DNA of 64,000 bases, taken from Vibrio navarrensis (GTDB lineage: Bacteria > Pseudomonadota > Gammaproteobacteria > Enterobacterales > Vibrionaceae). Below are positions 1-8,677 of the stretch, piece after piece (within the stretch, counting starts at the first letter, position 1; each line of letters opens with the position of its first letter). The stretch is taken from NCBI RefSeq assembly GCF_015767675.1, contig NZ_CP065217.1, positions 2,232,001 to 2,296,000 of the forward strand, written 5' to 3'. The translations under genes were made by a program, and so were the position numbers. The notes beneath the pieces were generated by a model. It saw only the letters and a program-made list of their open reading frames with translations, did not search any database and had not been told where the DNA came from.

Positions 1-745
1 GCTTACCTCAATCGAATGCAACGAGGTATCTAATGTCATCTTTAGCAAAATGTTAGACCATACCATTTGTAGGGTTCAATTAAATCTCTGCTTGCAGCAG
101 CGGTTATTTAACACTTTTTTGAGCTCATCCAGAGATGTATCTGATTGATATTTCATGTGTAAATTTGTGAATGAATATGAAAAATTGTGCAGTTTGCAAA
201 TTTGTTAAAACAAAAACATAGCAGAAACAATTAAGCACAAAGTGGGAGAGAACAAACAGGAAAAAGGAGGGGAAATTGTCGTTGAACAACGCGAAAATGT
301 AAAAAATTTGTAGTGCAGATGCTAAATTCTCATGCCGCTAAAAAAGCACTTTCGCCGCGAAATATACGTCGAAACCGACTTATTTTAAACCACACACGCT
401 TGTTCCATTTCTGCTGGTAAGCCACTTCATTGACGATTAATTACTTTAGCCACCATATTTTCTACCAAATCACAGAAATGATGCCTTTATAGCCATTTTT
501 CCAACATAAAATCGCAAGTAAAACGCCCAGATAACGAACGATTAACTTGTTATTTTTAGATAAGTTAGCGAATAAAAAGATACACACGCGCTTTGCGATA
601 AGTTATCCACAGAAAATGTGGATAACCTAATTCTCTTACCCGCTATTAAGCTGACGATAGCGGCCAGTTACCGAATTTGACATCACACTTTTGCAATATC
701 CAATCACTATAGTCTCACCAATGGTTTCAATAAGGACAGTTGACA
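1..745. other. Gene-free AT-rich stretch
   Basis: No open frame with a credible ribosome-binding site is seen on either strand. The sequence is A+T rich with short homopolymer runs. The only strong structure is the DnaA-box palindrome near 602-626, listed separately. The promoter of the small gene at 746 must lie in its last part: a TATAGT hexamer sits at 708-713, but the TTGACA at 677-682 is 25 bases upstream of it, too far for a normal spacer. Confidence 0.5.
602..626. promoter_or_regulatory. Inverted pair of perfect DnaA boxes
   Basis: TTATCCACA at 603-611 matches the consensus DnaA box, and TGTGGATAA at 617-625 is the same box inverted. The full 10-base arms GTTATCCACA and TGTGGATAAC are perfect complements around GAAAA. 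DnaA binding is established for this 9-mer in proteobacteria. Whether this site titrates DnaA, regulates the small gene 120 bases downstream, or acts simply as an RNA hairpin cannot be decided from the sequence. Confidence 0.6.
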
Positions 746-874
746 ATGGAAACTCAAGGCTTGGCAAGTTTGCACCGACACGAAAATGAGTTAGAGGAAG
801 GGGTTTTAGACTGGCTCAAACATGAACCCGAAGAGTTGGTCGAACTCAAAGAGTGGATTGAATTTCAGGCATGA
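746..874 (+). CDS. Small acidic protein, 42 aa
   Basis: A 42-codon frame opens with ATG behind an AAGGA ribosome-binding site at 732-736 with normal spacing, and closes with TGA just before a strong hairpin terminator. The product is rich in Glu, Leu and Trp (segments VLDWLKHEPEELVELKEWIEF), has no signal peptide or membrane segment, and looks like one or two amphipathic helices. It is not recognised by function. The good RBS, the terminator immediately after it and the absence of a competing frame argue that it is real. It stands alone, convergent with focA. Confidence 0.6.
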   Translation: METQGLASLHRHENELEEGVLDWLKHEPEELVELKEWIEFQA

Positions 875-888
875 CATGCATAAAAGAA

Positions 889-908
889 GGGCAGACTCGC
901 GTCTGCCC
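889..908. terminator. Bidirectional terminator between small ORF and focA
   Basis: GGGCAGAC at 889-896 pairs perfectly with GTCTGCCC at 901-908 over a TCGC loop. On the minus strand the stem is followed by TTCTTTTA, so it mainly ends focA; it probably also stops the small plus-strand gene. Confidence 0.8.
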
Positions 909-917
909 TATTGTTCA

Positions 918-1760
918 TCAGTCTCTTAGGTAGATTAACCAATACCACATACCGACAAACACACCGCCACCGATGATGTTCCCCAACGTCACTGGCAGTA
1001 AGTTATTGATTAAGAAATTGCTCATGGTCAAATCAGCATAGTCAGCGATATTCGCGCCGGTGATTTGCCAGAATTCCGCTGGCGCAAACAGCTTGATGCC
1101 AACCGCCATCGGTACCTGGAACATGTTGGCAATGCAGTGCTCAAAACCCGCTGAGACAAACATCGCCACAGGTAAAATCATCACCGTGATTTTATCGGTT
1201 AGCGTACGACCACTAAAGGTCATCCAAACGGCGATACAAACAAGCACGTTACACATGATGCCAAGCGCGACGGCCTGAAAGAAACCGTGATGCAGTTTGT
1301 GTTGGGAAACAGCCATGGCGTTTAGCCCGACTTGTCCGTGGTCAAACATGTACTGCTTAGTGATCAACATACAGGCAACCAACAAAATGGCACCGACCAA
1401 GTTGCCGACGTACACGACCATCCAGTTTTTAAACAGCACCCGCCATGAGATTTTTCCGCTTGCACGCGCAACCAATGTGAGTACTGAGCTGGTAAAGAGC
1501 TCCCCGCCCGTCACCACAACCAAAATCAGGCCTAAACTAAAAGCCAAGCCCCCGACTAAACGCGTCATCCCCCAAGGAAGATCGCCAGCACCTGTGGTAA
1601 CTGTGGTGTAGAAGACAAAAGCAATGCCGATATGAATACCCGCAGAAATAGCGAGTAAGAACGATTTTACGGGGTCTTTAGTTGCTTTGCCTTCACCGAT
1701 CTCTGCCGCTCTTTCAGCAGCCTGGGGTGGCAGTAGCGAGTCAAACTGATTGAAGTTCAT
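918..1760 (-). CDS. focA: Formate channel FocA (FNT family)
   Basis: A 280-aa member of the formate/nitrite transporter family: a pentameric inner-membrane channel exporting or importing formate during fermentation. About six hydrophobic segments are visible, beginning near residue 35, with family hallmarks such as GGELFTSS (around residue 85), GNLVGA (around 120) and the His-containing AGFEHCIANMF (around 205). The length equals that of the Vibrio and E. coli FocA proteins. Unlike E. coli, no pflB lies next to it; it is a single-gene unit ended by the hairpin at 889-908. No clear FNR or CRP site was found upstream. Confidence 0.93.
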   Translation of the reverse strand: MNFNQFDSLLPPQAAERAAEIGEGKATKDPVKSFLLAISAGIHIGIAFVFYTTVTTGAGDLPWGMTRLVGGLAFSLGLILVVVTGGELFTSSVLTLVARASGKISWRVLFKNWMVVYVGNLVGAILLVACMLITKQYMFDHGQVGLNAMAVSQHKLHHGFFQAVALGIMCNVLVCIAVWMTFSGRTLTDKITVMILPVAMFVSAGFEHCIANMFQVPMAVGIKLFAPAEFWQITGANIADYADLTMSNFLINNLLPVTLGNIIGGGVFVGMWYWLIYLRD

Positions 1761-1947
1761 TGGTAGTTACAATTAGAAACAATTCCGAATGGCGCGGATA
1801 ATCTCTCCTTTTCCGGACTTTTTCAAGGGGCATTTGGAATGTTTACAAAATTTGTTGCTTTCGTGACGACAAAAACTATATCCGATCACACTATGTAGAT
1901 CCCTTTTGTTGTTAAAAAACAAGCTTCAGGAATTCTAAAGACAAAAA

Positions 1948-1977
1948 CGCCCTGATAATGAAACCAATATCAGGGCG
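1948..1977 (-). terminator. Terminator of the coiled-coil lipoprotein gene
   Basis: CGCCCTGATA at 1948-1957 pairs perfectly with TATCAGGGCG at 1968-1977. On the minus strand the stem is followed by TTTTTGT, a typical intrinsic terminator. Confidence 0.85.
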
Positions 1978-1996
1978 ATGGATAAGGGGTTGAATA

Positions 1997-3361
1997 CTAC
2001 TCAGCGACTGTGGTTTCTACCACTTCGTCTGCTACTGCCGCTTCCGTTTCCACTACAGGCGTTTCCGCCACAGGTGCTTCTGCTACCGCTGCATCAACAC
2101 CTTCTGCAACTTCGGTAGTTTCTGCTTGTACTGGCGTATCGGCGGCGTTTTTCGCTGGAATAGTTTGGCTCAGCGCCAACTGCTGTTTCAGATTCGCAAT
2201 CAGCTCTTCAAGGCTCTTGATGTGCGATGCTTCACGATCAATTTGCGCTTGCAGAGAAGCTTCGCGCTTGCTGGCTTTCTCTGCCGCTTTTTGTTGCTCG
2301 CTGTTTTTCGCATTCAGTTCAGACACTTTGCGTTTTAGCGCGGTCACTTCATCCGCCAAGTCAGAGGTTTTATCTGCTGCGTGCATCTTTTCCACACTCG
2401 CTAAGATTTTCTCTGTCTGTTCGCGCAGCATAACGTTGCGGTAGTCAGAGCCATCAACAGCTTTTGAAATAGCCAGCAGTTTGTTCTCGATCTCTAAAAC
2501 CGAGTTTTCAAATTTCTCATCTTCCACTGATGCCAATAACTTCACTTGGTGAGTCACTTGCTTAACGTGCTCGATTTCAAACTTCGCATTGAATACGGCT
2601 TGCTCGATCGCAGTTTTGTCACGTGGGTTGGTTTGCGCGATATTGGCGGCGATATTCACCACGTTTTCCGCTGTCGCAAAACTCACTGGCGCAACTTCGT
2701 TAAAATCCTCTTTCTTCAACGTTTTCAGTTCTTGCTGTAGCGGAAGAATGTAGATTTTCTTAACAACTTTGATTTCAAGTTGTTTAGCGTTGTTGAGGAA
2801 CTCGACCTGCTTCGCTTGGGCCTCTTCAAGCTCATCGACAACCACATATGTAAACAGTTTCTTGTACTGAACGGCCAAGCGATCGTAATCCGCTTTGTAG
2901 TAGCTCACCGCGTCGATCTCATCGAGATATTCCATCTGAGCAATCGAATCGGCCAGAATAACGTCTGCTTTTTGTTTTAAGGTTTCTAGAGCGCGATAGT
3001 TCTGCTCAACCAGTTTAATTTGTTCATCGTACGCTTGCGCATAAGTGTCGCTTGAAAAGAGTGAGTAACTTTTACCCGCAAGTGACGGCTCTTTCTCTAT
3101 TTCTGCATAGATTTTGCCAGCTTCTTTCCAAGCATTAAGCAGCTCACGATAGTTTTCTGGCGCATAGACGTTGAGAGAGTTCACATCTTCCAGAGTCTCA
3201 ACCCAGTACTTGTGAGACTTTTGCACACCCTTGAATGGCGCACTGGTATCTTGGCTTGCTTGATTGGTTTCACTCGCCGTTGCGTTCTCTTCTGGAGTGG
3301 ATTGACAGCCAACAATCGTCAACAGCATTGAGACCGCCAATGCTAACTTCATCTTTTTCAT
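1997..3361 (-). CDS. Coiled-coil outer-membrane lipoprotein, function unknown
   Basis: 454 aa. The N-terminus MKKMKLALAVSMLLTIVGC is a lipoprotein signal peptide with the lipidated Cys at residue 19; the following QST (not Asp at +2) predicts sorting to the outer membrane. The body is mostly alpha-helical and rich in Lys, Glu and Gln; residues about 335-400 have strong heptad character (DLADEVTALKRKVSELNAK and following), a likely coiled coil. The last 45 residues are a low-complexity tail of Ala, Val, Glu, Pro and Thr. I recognise no enzyme motif. It is a monocistronic gene with its own terminator. A structural or envelope-spanning role is a guess. Confidence 0.8.
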   Translation of the reverse strand: MKKMKLALAVSMLLTIVGCQSTPEENATASETNQASQDTSAPFKGVQKSHKYWVETLEDVNSLNVYAPENYRELLNAWKEAGKIYAEIEKEPSLAGKSYSLFSSDTYAQAYDEQIKLVEQNYRALETLKQKADVILADSIAQMEYLDEIDAVSYYKADYDRLAVQYKKLFTYVVVDELEEAQAKQVEFLNNAKQLEIKVVKKIYILPLQQELKTLKKEDFNEVAPVSFATAENVVNIAANIAQTNPRDKTAIEQAVFNAKFEIEHVKQVTHQVKLLASVEDEKFENSVLEIENKLLAISKAVDGSDYRNVMLREQTEKILASVEKMHAADKTSDLADEVTALKRKVSELNAKNSEQQKAAEKASKREASLQAQIDREASHIKSLEELIANLKQQLALSQTIPAKNAADTPVQAETTEVAEGVDAAVAEAPVAETPVVETEAAVADEVVETTVAE

Positions 3362-3706
3362 TGTTTTTTCCTTTTCTACGACTTATCGACTGCTTTTTTG
3401 CCTTCTGATGAAAAAGAGTTACCGCAAAACTGAGGTCGACAACCAGAGACAAAAATGTGCTTAATTAAATAGCCACCAACAAGCCGCTAATTTTCACAAA
3501 CTTCGCTAAATATAATACAACTAATGTGTAAATAATACGTAGCATTGACTAGGCGAATAATAAAACAGCGTTTCTTGTACAAAAGCTTTTTCAGTGCACA
3601 AAATGAAGCACAACCTTTCAGACATTTAACATTTCTTGACCTTATTCATTGTCAGGAGCGCGAAGGCGTACTAAGTTGAAACGAAAATGATAATCGGAGT
3701 ATGTCC
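3362..3706. other. Divergent intergenic region
   Basis: This stretch separates two divergently transcribed genes and should hold the promoters of both the coiled-coil lipoprotein (leftward) and the small 77-aa protein (rightward). It is A+T rich, with no convincing hairpin, operator or small gene. The stretch ends with CGGAG at 3695-3699, which fixes the start of the rightward gene. Confidence 0.4.
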
Positions 3707-3940
3707 ATGAAATTTACCGAAGAGCACATCGCAGAACTGAACCTATTGCTTCAGTTCGATTTAAGTAGCGCAGCCACAGGTATTAAAGTTCACAAAGAAG
3801 CCTCTCAATCGACGCAAGAAGCGGTAAAACGTCTATTTGACAAAGGTTTATGCACGCAAATTGATGGCGGCTATTTAACCGACGAAGGAATTGAAGTCGC
3901 AGAGCATGCGGAGCGTACGCTCAGAGTACTCAGTTCTTAG
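3707..3940 (+). CDS. Small conserved protein, TIGR02647-like
   Basis: 77 aa if the second ATG is used. The GGAG at 3696-3699 lies one base from the ATG at 3701 but seven from this one, so the product should begin MKFTEEHI. The sequence (AELNLLLQFDLSSAATGIKVH, then KEASQSTQEAVKRLFDKGLC and a C-terminal LTDEGIEVAEHAERTLRVL) looks like a small winged-helix-type fold and resembles, from memory, the gammaproteobacterial family TIGR02647, sometimes labelled DNA-binding. Function unknown. Its last 11 bases overlap the 3' end of the convergent periplasmic protein gene. Confidence 0.75.
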   Translation: MKFTEEHIAELNLLLQFDLSSAATGIKVHKEASQSTQEAVKRLFDKGLCTQIDGGYLTDEGIEVAEHAERTLRVLSS

Positions 3941-4676
3941 TCGTATTGGATAAACGCTTTACGCGCTCAATAACGGCCAGCCTATCAACTTGAGCCAACC
4001 CTTGATTAAAAGTATCACGCCACTGAATTCCCAGTGGCGTGTTTTTAAAGGCAATATGAAGTTGTTTTTCGACCAACAACTTCTCATTCATTTTCACTCG
4101 CTGACGGAGAAAGTCCGCTTTAGGATCCGCTTCCACCAAGTAAGCTAAAACATTGGCATCAATCACCGCAATATCCAGCCGCCCCTTGGCAACCAGATAA
4201 ATGTTCAATAAATCGCTGGCGCTTTGCTCAACGTAGAGTTGCTGCGCAGCGATCATCGCATCCAATTCCGGTGTATTGATATAGTCCTGCACGACGCCGA
4301 CCCGAAAAGGTATGATGTCTCGCAAGCTCTTCCAACCTATAGGCTTATTGATATTTTCCACAAACCCGAGCGGGCCGCTACCAAGAGAAGTCGAAAACAC
4401 ATACTCTTGGGTGGCAAACTCATATTCAGGAAAGTAGCCGACGAATTGCTCACTTTTCGCTACTTTGGCGATTGCTCTTGGCCAAGGGTGAAACTCCACT
4501 TCCAGTGCATATCCCATCGCTAAAAATGCTTCGCGAGCAATCGCTACCGAGTAACCATTTTCGGGTAAGTTGGCTCCAGAATATGGCGGCCATTCCAATG
4601 AGGTGAGGTGTACCTTGGGCATTTCAGCTCGGCACACCACACTGTAACAAAGTACTAAAACCACCAACCACTTCAT
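3930..4676 (-). CDS. Periplasmic solute-binding-like protein (SBP family 3)
   Basis: About 248 aa. An N-terminal signal peptide (MKWLVVLVLCYSVVCRA, cleavage near AEM) precedes a domain like the bacterial extracellular solute-binding proteins of family 3: LTSLEWPPYSG near the start, then GYSVAIAREAFLAMGY and EFHPWPRAIAKV. Many such stand-alone Vibrio proteins have no ABC transporter beside them; none is present here either, so it may be a scavenging or sensory protein, or a degenerate relative. A GTG lies one codon upstream of the chosen ATG. The 3' end overlaps the converging 77-aa gene by 11 bases. Confidence 0.75.
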   Translation of the reverse strand: MKWLVVLVLCYSVVCRAEMPKVHLTSLEWPPYSGANLPENGYSVAIAREAFLAMGYALEVEFHPWPRAIAKVAKSEQFVGYFPEYEFATQEYVFSTSLGSGPLGFVENINKPIGWKSLRDIIPFRVGVVQDYINTPELDAMIAAQQLYVEQSASDLLNIYLVAKGRLDIAVIDANVLAYLVEADPKADFLRQRVKMNEKLLVEKQLHIAFKNTPLGIQWRDTFNQGLAQVDRLAVIERVKRLSNTTKN

Positions 4677-4974
4677 CACGGCTGCTCTCTCATTAATGAT
4701 GGAGTACTTAGTAAAGATAATGCCAGATGGTTTAAGATGCGACTTTAACTCGCGACTTACACCGCTGCACTTCGTCGGATGAGAGTGAGCCAGATGTTTC
4801 TTTTCACTTTATTGCCTACAACCGCGTAACTCACTTAATTTCTAGGCAGACCCACTATTTGAGCTCGCTTGCAAGCGTTAGCGTAATTCGGCTGGTATTT
4901 TTAACAAAACACTGGTTAGATGCGTTTTATATTGCAATGAGTACTCTTTTGAATAATTGATTTCAGGTTTAGCG

Positions 4975-5829
4975 ATGAAAAACATTCTTATCATTGGTGC
5001 GGGTTGGCTCGGTTTTCCTCTAGCACAAACACTCACAACACTTGGCCATACGGTGTTTATTACCCGTCGCTCACAAGAGGCGCTCGAAAGCCTCGATTTC
5101 GCCGCCAACAGAAAATGGCCGCTGGATCTCAATCATCCCGATGCGCGCCAACAGCTCAGCCACCATCTCAATACAAAAAAATTTGACGTAGTCATTGGCT
5201 GTTTTCCTCCCGGCTTTCGTAAAGGCCAAGGCGATGAGTATGCCCAGCACTGGCAACTGGTTGTCGATGCGCTAAGCAGCTCACCTGCAACTAAGGTGAT
5301 CATGATAAGCTCAACCACGGTTTACCCAAATCGTGCAGAGAAAATGGTCGAAGATGCCGCCAGTTTGGCGATAGCGCAAAACAATAGCCAGTTTAGCGAC
5401 AAAGCACGTATCATGCTGCAAGCGGAAAACGCACTCGTTCAATCTGGCCACCCTTTCACCATCTTACGCTTGAGCGGTTTGATAGGGCCACAACGTCATC
5501 CGGCTCGATTTGTCGCTCACTTAAAGCAGGTGAGTCGTCTTGCGCCTGCCAATATGCTACATCAGTACGATGCCGTAAACGCTGCGGTTTTTGCCGTCAC
5601 TCATGCTGATGATCAGATCCTCAACGTGACAACGCCGCGCACCGTCGATAAGGCGACGTTTTATCAAAGCGCTTTAGAAGCGGCAGGGATGCCCGAAGCA
5701 TTACCTGAGATAGTCGATGTGGCAGATAAAGAGATCCGCGCCGAAAAGCTGCTCTCACTGGGGTTTAAGTTTCACTATCAATCCACTCTGGATGCCTTGT
5801 CACTAACCAACGAGTCAACAAAGGGATAG
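4975..5829 (+). CDS. NAD(P)-dependent epimerase/dehydratase-like protein
   Basis: 284 aa from the ATG at 4975, preceded by CAGG; an in-frame TTG 18 bases upstream is less likely. The N-terminus MKNILIIGAGWLG carries the Rossmann dinucleotide motif GxGxxG (residues 8-13), followed by FITRRSQEAL where a cofactor-phosphate-binding Arg pair could lie. ISSTTVYPN near residue 115 corresponds to the catalytic Ser region of extended short-chain dehydrogenases. It resembles the YeeZ-like atypical SDR proteins; the substrate is unknown. It stands alone, convergent with tdk across a shared hairpin. Confidence 0.78.
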   Translation: MKNILIIGAGWLGFPLAQTLTTLGHTVFITRRSQEALESLDFAANRKWPLDLNHPDARQQLSHHLNTKKFDVVIGCFPPGFRKGQGDEYAQHWQLVVDALSSSPATKVIMISSTTVYPNRAEKMVEDAASLAIAQNNSQFSDKARIMLQAENALVQSGHPFTILRLSGLIGPQRHPARFVAHLKQVSRLAPANMLHQYDAVNAAVFAVTHADDQILNVTTPRTVDKATFYQSALEAAGMPEALPEIVDVADKEIRAEKLLSLGFKFHYQSTLDALSLTNESTKG

Positions 5830-5846
5830 TAAAAAGGTGAGAAAAT

Positions 5847-5875
5847 GGGCTGCCATAAAAAACTCAAGGTAGCCC
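5847..5875. terminator. Shared hairpin between epimerase-like gene and tdk
   Basis: GGGCTGCC at 5847-5854 pairs with GGTAGCCC at 5868-5875 with a single G-T wobble, between two convergent genes. No long T-run follows on either strand, but A- and T-rich bases flank it. Confidence 0.6.
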
Positions 5876-5884
5876 TAAAATATG

Positions 5885-6463
5885 TTACTTCCCAAGCGCC
5901 TCTTTGTAGTGCTGACGACAAACCGACACATAGCGGTCATTGCCACCAATAGCCACCTGATCCCCTTCTGCAATGGCATTACCATGTTCATCGGTGCGAA
6001 TGACCATGTTGGCTTTACGGCCACAGTGACAGATGGTTTTCAGCTCAATTAACTTATCAGCCCAAGAGAGCAGATACTTGCTGCCTTCAAACAGTTCGCC
6101 GAGAAAATCCGTGCGCAGGCCATAACACAGTACAGGGATGTCGAGCTTGTCGACCACTTCGGTCAATTGATAGACCTGCTCTTTCGACAAAAACTGGCTC
6201 TCATCCACCAGCACACAGTGCCGTTTTTCCGCTTGGTTTAATCTGGCAATCTCATGATAAAGATCGCTTTCGCCAGTGAACAAATGCGCTTCTGCTTGCA
6301 AACCGATGCGAGAGCTCACCTTGCCGACACCATAACGATCGTCCAAGGCGGCGGTAAAAATAACCGGCGTCATGCCCCGCTCTTGGTAGTTAAATGCCGA
6401 TTGAAGAAGCGTTGTTGATTTACCCGCATTCATTGCTGAGTAGTAAAAATACATCTGAGCCAC
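5885..6463 (-). CDS. tdk: Thymidine kinase
   Basis: 192 aa, matching the type II thymidine kinases. It phosphorylates thymidine to dTMP in the pyrimidine salvage pathway using ATP. The P-loop SAMNAGKST lies at residues 9-17, the catalytic Glu in VDESQF near residue 88, and the structural zinc-binding Cys residues in CHCGRKA (near 145) and the C-terminal VCRQH. It is monocistronic; the cysS terminator separates it from the upstream gene, so it must have its own promoter in the short gap. Confidence 0.95.
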   Translation of the reverse strand: MAQMYFYYSAMNAGKSTTLLQSAFNYQERGMTPVIFTAALDDRYGVGKVSSRIGLQAEAHLFTGESDLYHEIARLNQAEKRHCVLVDESQFLSKEQVYQLTEVVDKLDIPVLCYGLRTDFLGELFEGSKYLLSWADKLIELKTICHCGRKANMVIRTDEHGNAIAEGDQVAIGGNDRYVSVCRQHYKEALGK

Positions 6464-6500
6464 AGATTGCTACCTAAAATGAAAAGTGAAAGATTCAAAG

Positions 6501-6526
6501 AAAAGGGCTGAATAATCAGCCCTTTT
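6501..6526. terminator. Terminator downstream of cysS
   Basis: AAAAGGGCTGA at 6501-6511 pairs perfectly with TCAGCCCTTTT at 6516-6526 over an ATAA loop. The U-tract is present in both orientations. It ends cysS on the minus strand before tdk. Confidence 0.9.
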
Positions 6527-6539
6527 TAAAAAGATATAA

Positions 6540-7922
6540 TTATTTGCGACGCCAGCTCGTCCCTTCTGGACCATCTTCCAGTACGATGCCCATCTCGTTG
6601 AGTCTGTCGCGAGCTAAATCAGCGTTGGCCCAATCTTTCGCCGCGCGAGAGTCATTACGCAGCTTGATCAGTGCTTCAATTTCGGCCACTTCGTCGTCGT
6701 TACCCGCATCGCCTTTGAGAAACGCTTCTGGATCTTGATGCAAAATACCAATCACATCCGCCAGTTCACGCATCAGCGCACCTAGCGCGCTCGCTTTCTC
6801 GAGGCTTTCGGTTTTTAAGCGGTTAACTTCGCGAGCCATATCAAACAGCACTGAATACGCCTCTGGGGTATTAAAATCGTCGTTCATTGCGGTAGTAAAG
6901 CGCGTTACATACTCTTCACCACCGGCTGGCGCGGCGCTGAGATCCAAACCACGAAGGGCAGTGTACAAGCGCTCAAGCGATGCACGTGCTTGGTTTAAGT
7001 TCTCTTCGCTGTAGTTAAGTTGGCTGCGGTAATGACCTGACATTAAGAAGTAGCGTACCGTTTCTGCATCGTAGTGAGACAGCACGTCACGAATAGTGAA
7101 GAAGTTACCGAGTGATTTTGACATTTTCTCTTTGTCGACCATCACCATGCCGCTGTGCATCCAAGTGTTAACGTACTTAGTCTCATGCGCGCAGCAAGAT
7201 TGCGCGATTTCGTTTTCGTGGTGCGGGAACTGCAAGTCCGAGCCGCCGCCGTGAATATCAAAGTGGTTGCCAAGAATCGACGAGTTCATCGCAGAACATT
7301 CAATGTGCCAACCCGGACGACCCAGCCCCCATGGCGATTCCCACGTTGGTTCACCCGGTTTAGACATTTTCCAAAGGACGAAATCCAGTGGGCAACGTTT
7401 GGCCGTTTCCACATCAACGCGCGCACCCGCTTGCAGTTGATCCAGATCTTGCTTCGACAGCTTGCCGTATTCGTCGAACTTATTGACTTCAAACATCACG
7501 TCGCCGTTGTCGGCCACATAGGCAAAACCGCGCTCAATCAGCTTCTCGACCAGCTCAATAATCTCTTGGATGTATTGAGTGGCACGAGGCTCAACATCCG
7601 GACGCTTCATGTTCAAGGCGTCGAAATCGGCGTGCATTTCGCCAATAAGACGCTCTGTCAGCGAATCGCACGATTCACCGTTTTCGGCTGCACGTTTGAT
7701 AATCTTGTCGTCGATATCAGTGATGTTACGCACAAATGTCAGGTCATAGCCTAAGTAGCGCAGGTAACGAGAAACCACATCAAACGACACAAACGTGCGT
7801 CCATGCCCGATGTGACAAAGATCATAGATGGTCACCCCACAGACATACATGCCAACTTTACCGGCCGTAATTGGTTTGAATTCCTCTTTCTGTCTGGTGA
7901 ATGTGTTATATATCTTCAACAT
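6540..7922 (-). CDS. cysS: Cysteinyl-tRNA synthetase
   Basis: 460 aa, the usual length for this class I aminoacyl-tRNA synthetase, which charges tRNA-Cys. The HIGH motif is at residues 37-40 ([12 protein letters not shown]), KMSKS near residue 266 ([11 protein letters not shown]), and the zinc ligands include the Cys of YVCGVTIYD, the Cys of WHIECSAM and FPHHENE. The C-terminal helical bundle and anticodon-binding end ([12 protein letters not shown]) are intact. It is divergent from ppiB, as in other Vibrio genomes. Confidence 0.97.
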   Translation of the reverse strand: MLKIYNTFTRQKEEFKPITAGKVGMYVCGVTIYDLCHIGHGRTFVSFDVVSRYLRYLGYDLTFVRNITDIDDKIIKRAAENGESCDSLTERLIGEMHADFDALNMKRPDVEPRATQYIQEIIELVEKLIERGFAYVADNGDVMFEVNKFDEYGKLSKQDLDQLQAGARVDVETAKRCPLDFVLWKMSKPGEPTWESPWGLGRPGWHIECSAMNSSILGNHFDIHGGGSDLQFPHHENEIAQSCCAHETKYVNTWMHSGMVMVDKEKMSKSLGNFFTIRDVLSHYDAETVRYFLMSGHYRSQLNYSEENLNQARASLERLYTALRGLDLSAAPAGGEEYVTRFTTAMNDDFNTPEAYSVLFDMAREVNRLKTESLEKASALGALMRELADVIGILHQDPEAFLKGDAGNDDEVAEIEALIKLRNDSRAAKDWANADLARDRLNEMGIVLEDGPEGTSWRRK

Positions 7923-8122
7923 GATCTCTATCTAAGCTTGTGAATGAATTACAGGAGGGCGAGTATATCAACTCAATCTCTAATAGGTAATAGCAATTAA
8001 CCGATAAAACGATAAACGGCTAAACTTCAGACACAAAACCTCGAATTGTTCGCACTGCGTTTGCATGCGACTGAACTTAGGCTAGAATTCTCATTTTGAC
8101 AAAAACAGTAAAGGAACAGCGC

Positions 8123-8617
8123 ATGATCACCCTGCACACAAATTTTGGTGACATTAAGATTCAATTGAACGAAGAAAAAGCACCGGAAACCAGTGCGAAC
8201 TTCCTACAGTACTGCCGTGACGGTTTCTACGACAACACTCTGTTCCACCGTGTTATCGATGGTTTTATGATCCAAGGCGGCGGCATGGAATCGGGTCTTC
8301 GTGAAAAACAAACCCGTTCACCGATCAAAAATGAAGCGAACAACGGTTTGAGCAACAAAATCGGTACTATCGCGATGGCACGTACCATGGAACCGCATTC
8401 AGCCAGCTCACAGTTCTTCATCAACGTAAACAACAATACCTTCCTGGATTTCCGCAGTGAAAGCCTAGATGGTTGGGGCTATTGTGTATTTGGTGAAGTG
8501 GTTGAAGGCATGGATGTGGTAAACAAGATCAAAGGTGTGAGTACTGGTTCTCGTGGCATGCATCAAGATGTACCACTTGAAGAAGTGATGATCACAAGCA
8601 CCACTATCCACGCGTAA
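8123..8617 (+). CDS. ppiB: Cytoplasmic peptidyl-prolyl cis-trans isomerase B (cyclophilin)
   Basis: 164 aa from the ATG at 8123, which has AAGGA at 8111-8115; the longer in-frame start upstream lacks support. Cyclophilin hallmarks are present: [19 protein letters not shown] (catalytic Arg in FHRV), [11 protein letters not shown] and the [11 protein letters not shown] block. There is no signal peptide, so this is the cytoplasmic PpiB rather than periplasmic PpiA. It is followed by a hairpin that also abuts lpxH. Confidence 0.95.
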   Translation: MITLHTNFGDIKIQLNEEKAPETSANFLQYCRDGFYDNTLFHRVIDGFMIQGGGMESGLREKQTRSPIKNEANNGLSNKIGTIAMARTMEPHSASSQFFINVNNNTFLDFRSESLDGWGYCVFGEVVEGMDVVNKIKGVSTGSRGMHQDVPLEEVMITSTTIHA

Positions 8618-8650
8618 TCGCTCGCGGTATTTTCAACACGAAGAGTTGAT

Positions 8651-8669
8651 GGGGAGGCAATGCCTCCCC
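8651..8669 (+). terminator. Hairpin between ppiB and lpxH
   Basis: GGGGAGGC at 8651-8658 pairs with GCCTCCCC at 8662-8669 around AAT, followed by TTATTTCT and then the lpxH ATG. It fits a ppiB terminator, but its left arm is also the only GGAGG ribosome-binding-like element upstream of lpxH. Confidence 0.75.
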
Positions 8670-8677
8670 TTATTTCT

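Noticed and set aside
602-626. Replication origin or crtS site
   Set aside because: Only one pair of DnaA boxes is present, with no AT-rich 13-mers, no dnaA or replication gene and none of the gene context I associate with crtS.
7155-7754. 199-codon plus-strand frame opposite cysS
   Set aside because: It is the mirror of a highly conserved synthetase in a low-stop frame, with no ribosome-binding site or independent family resemblance.
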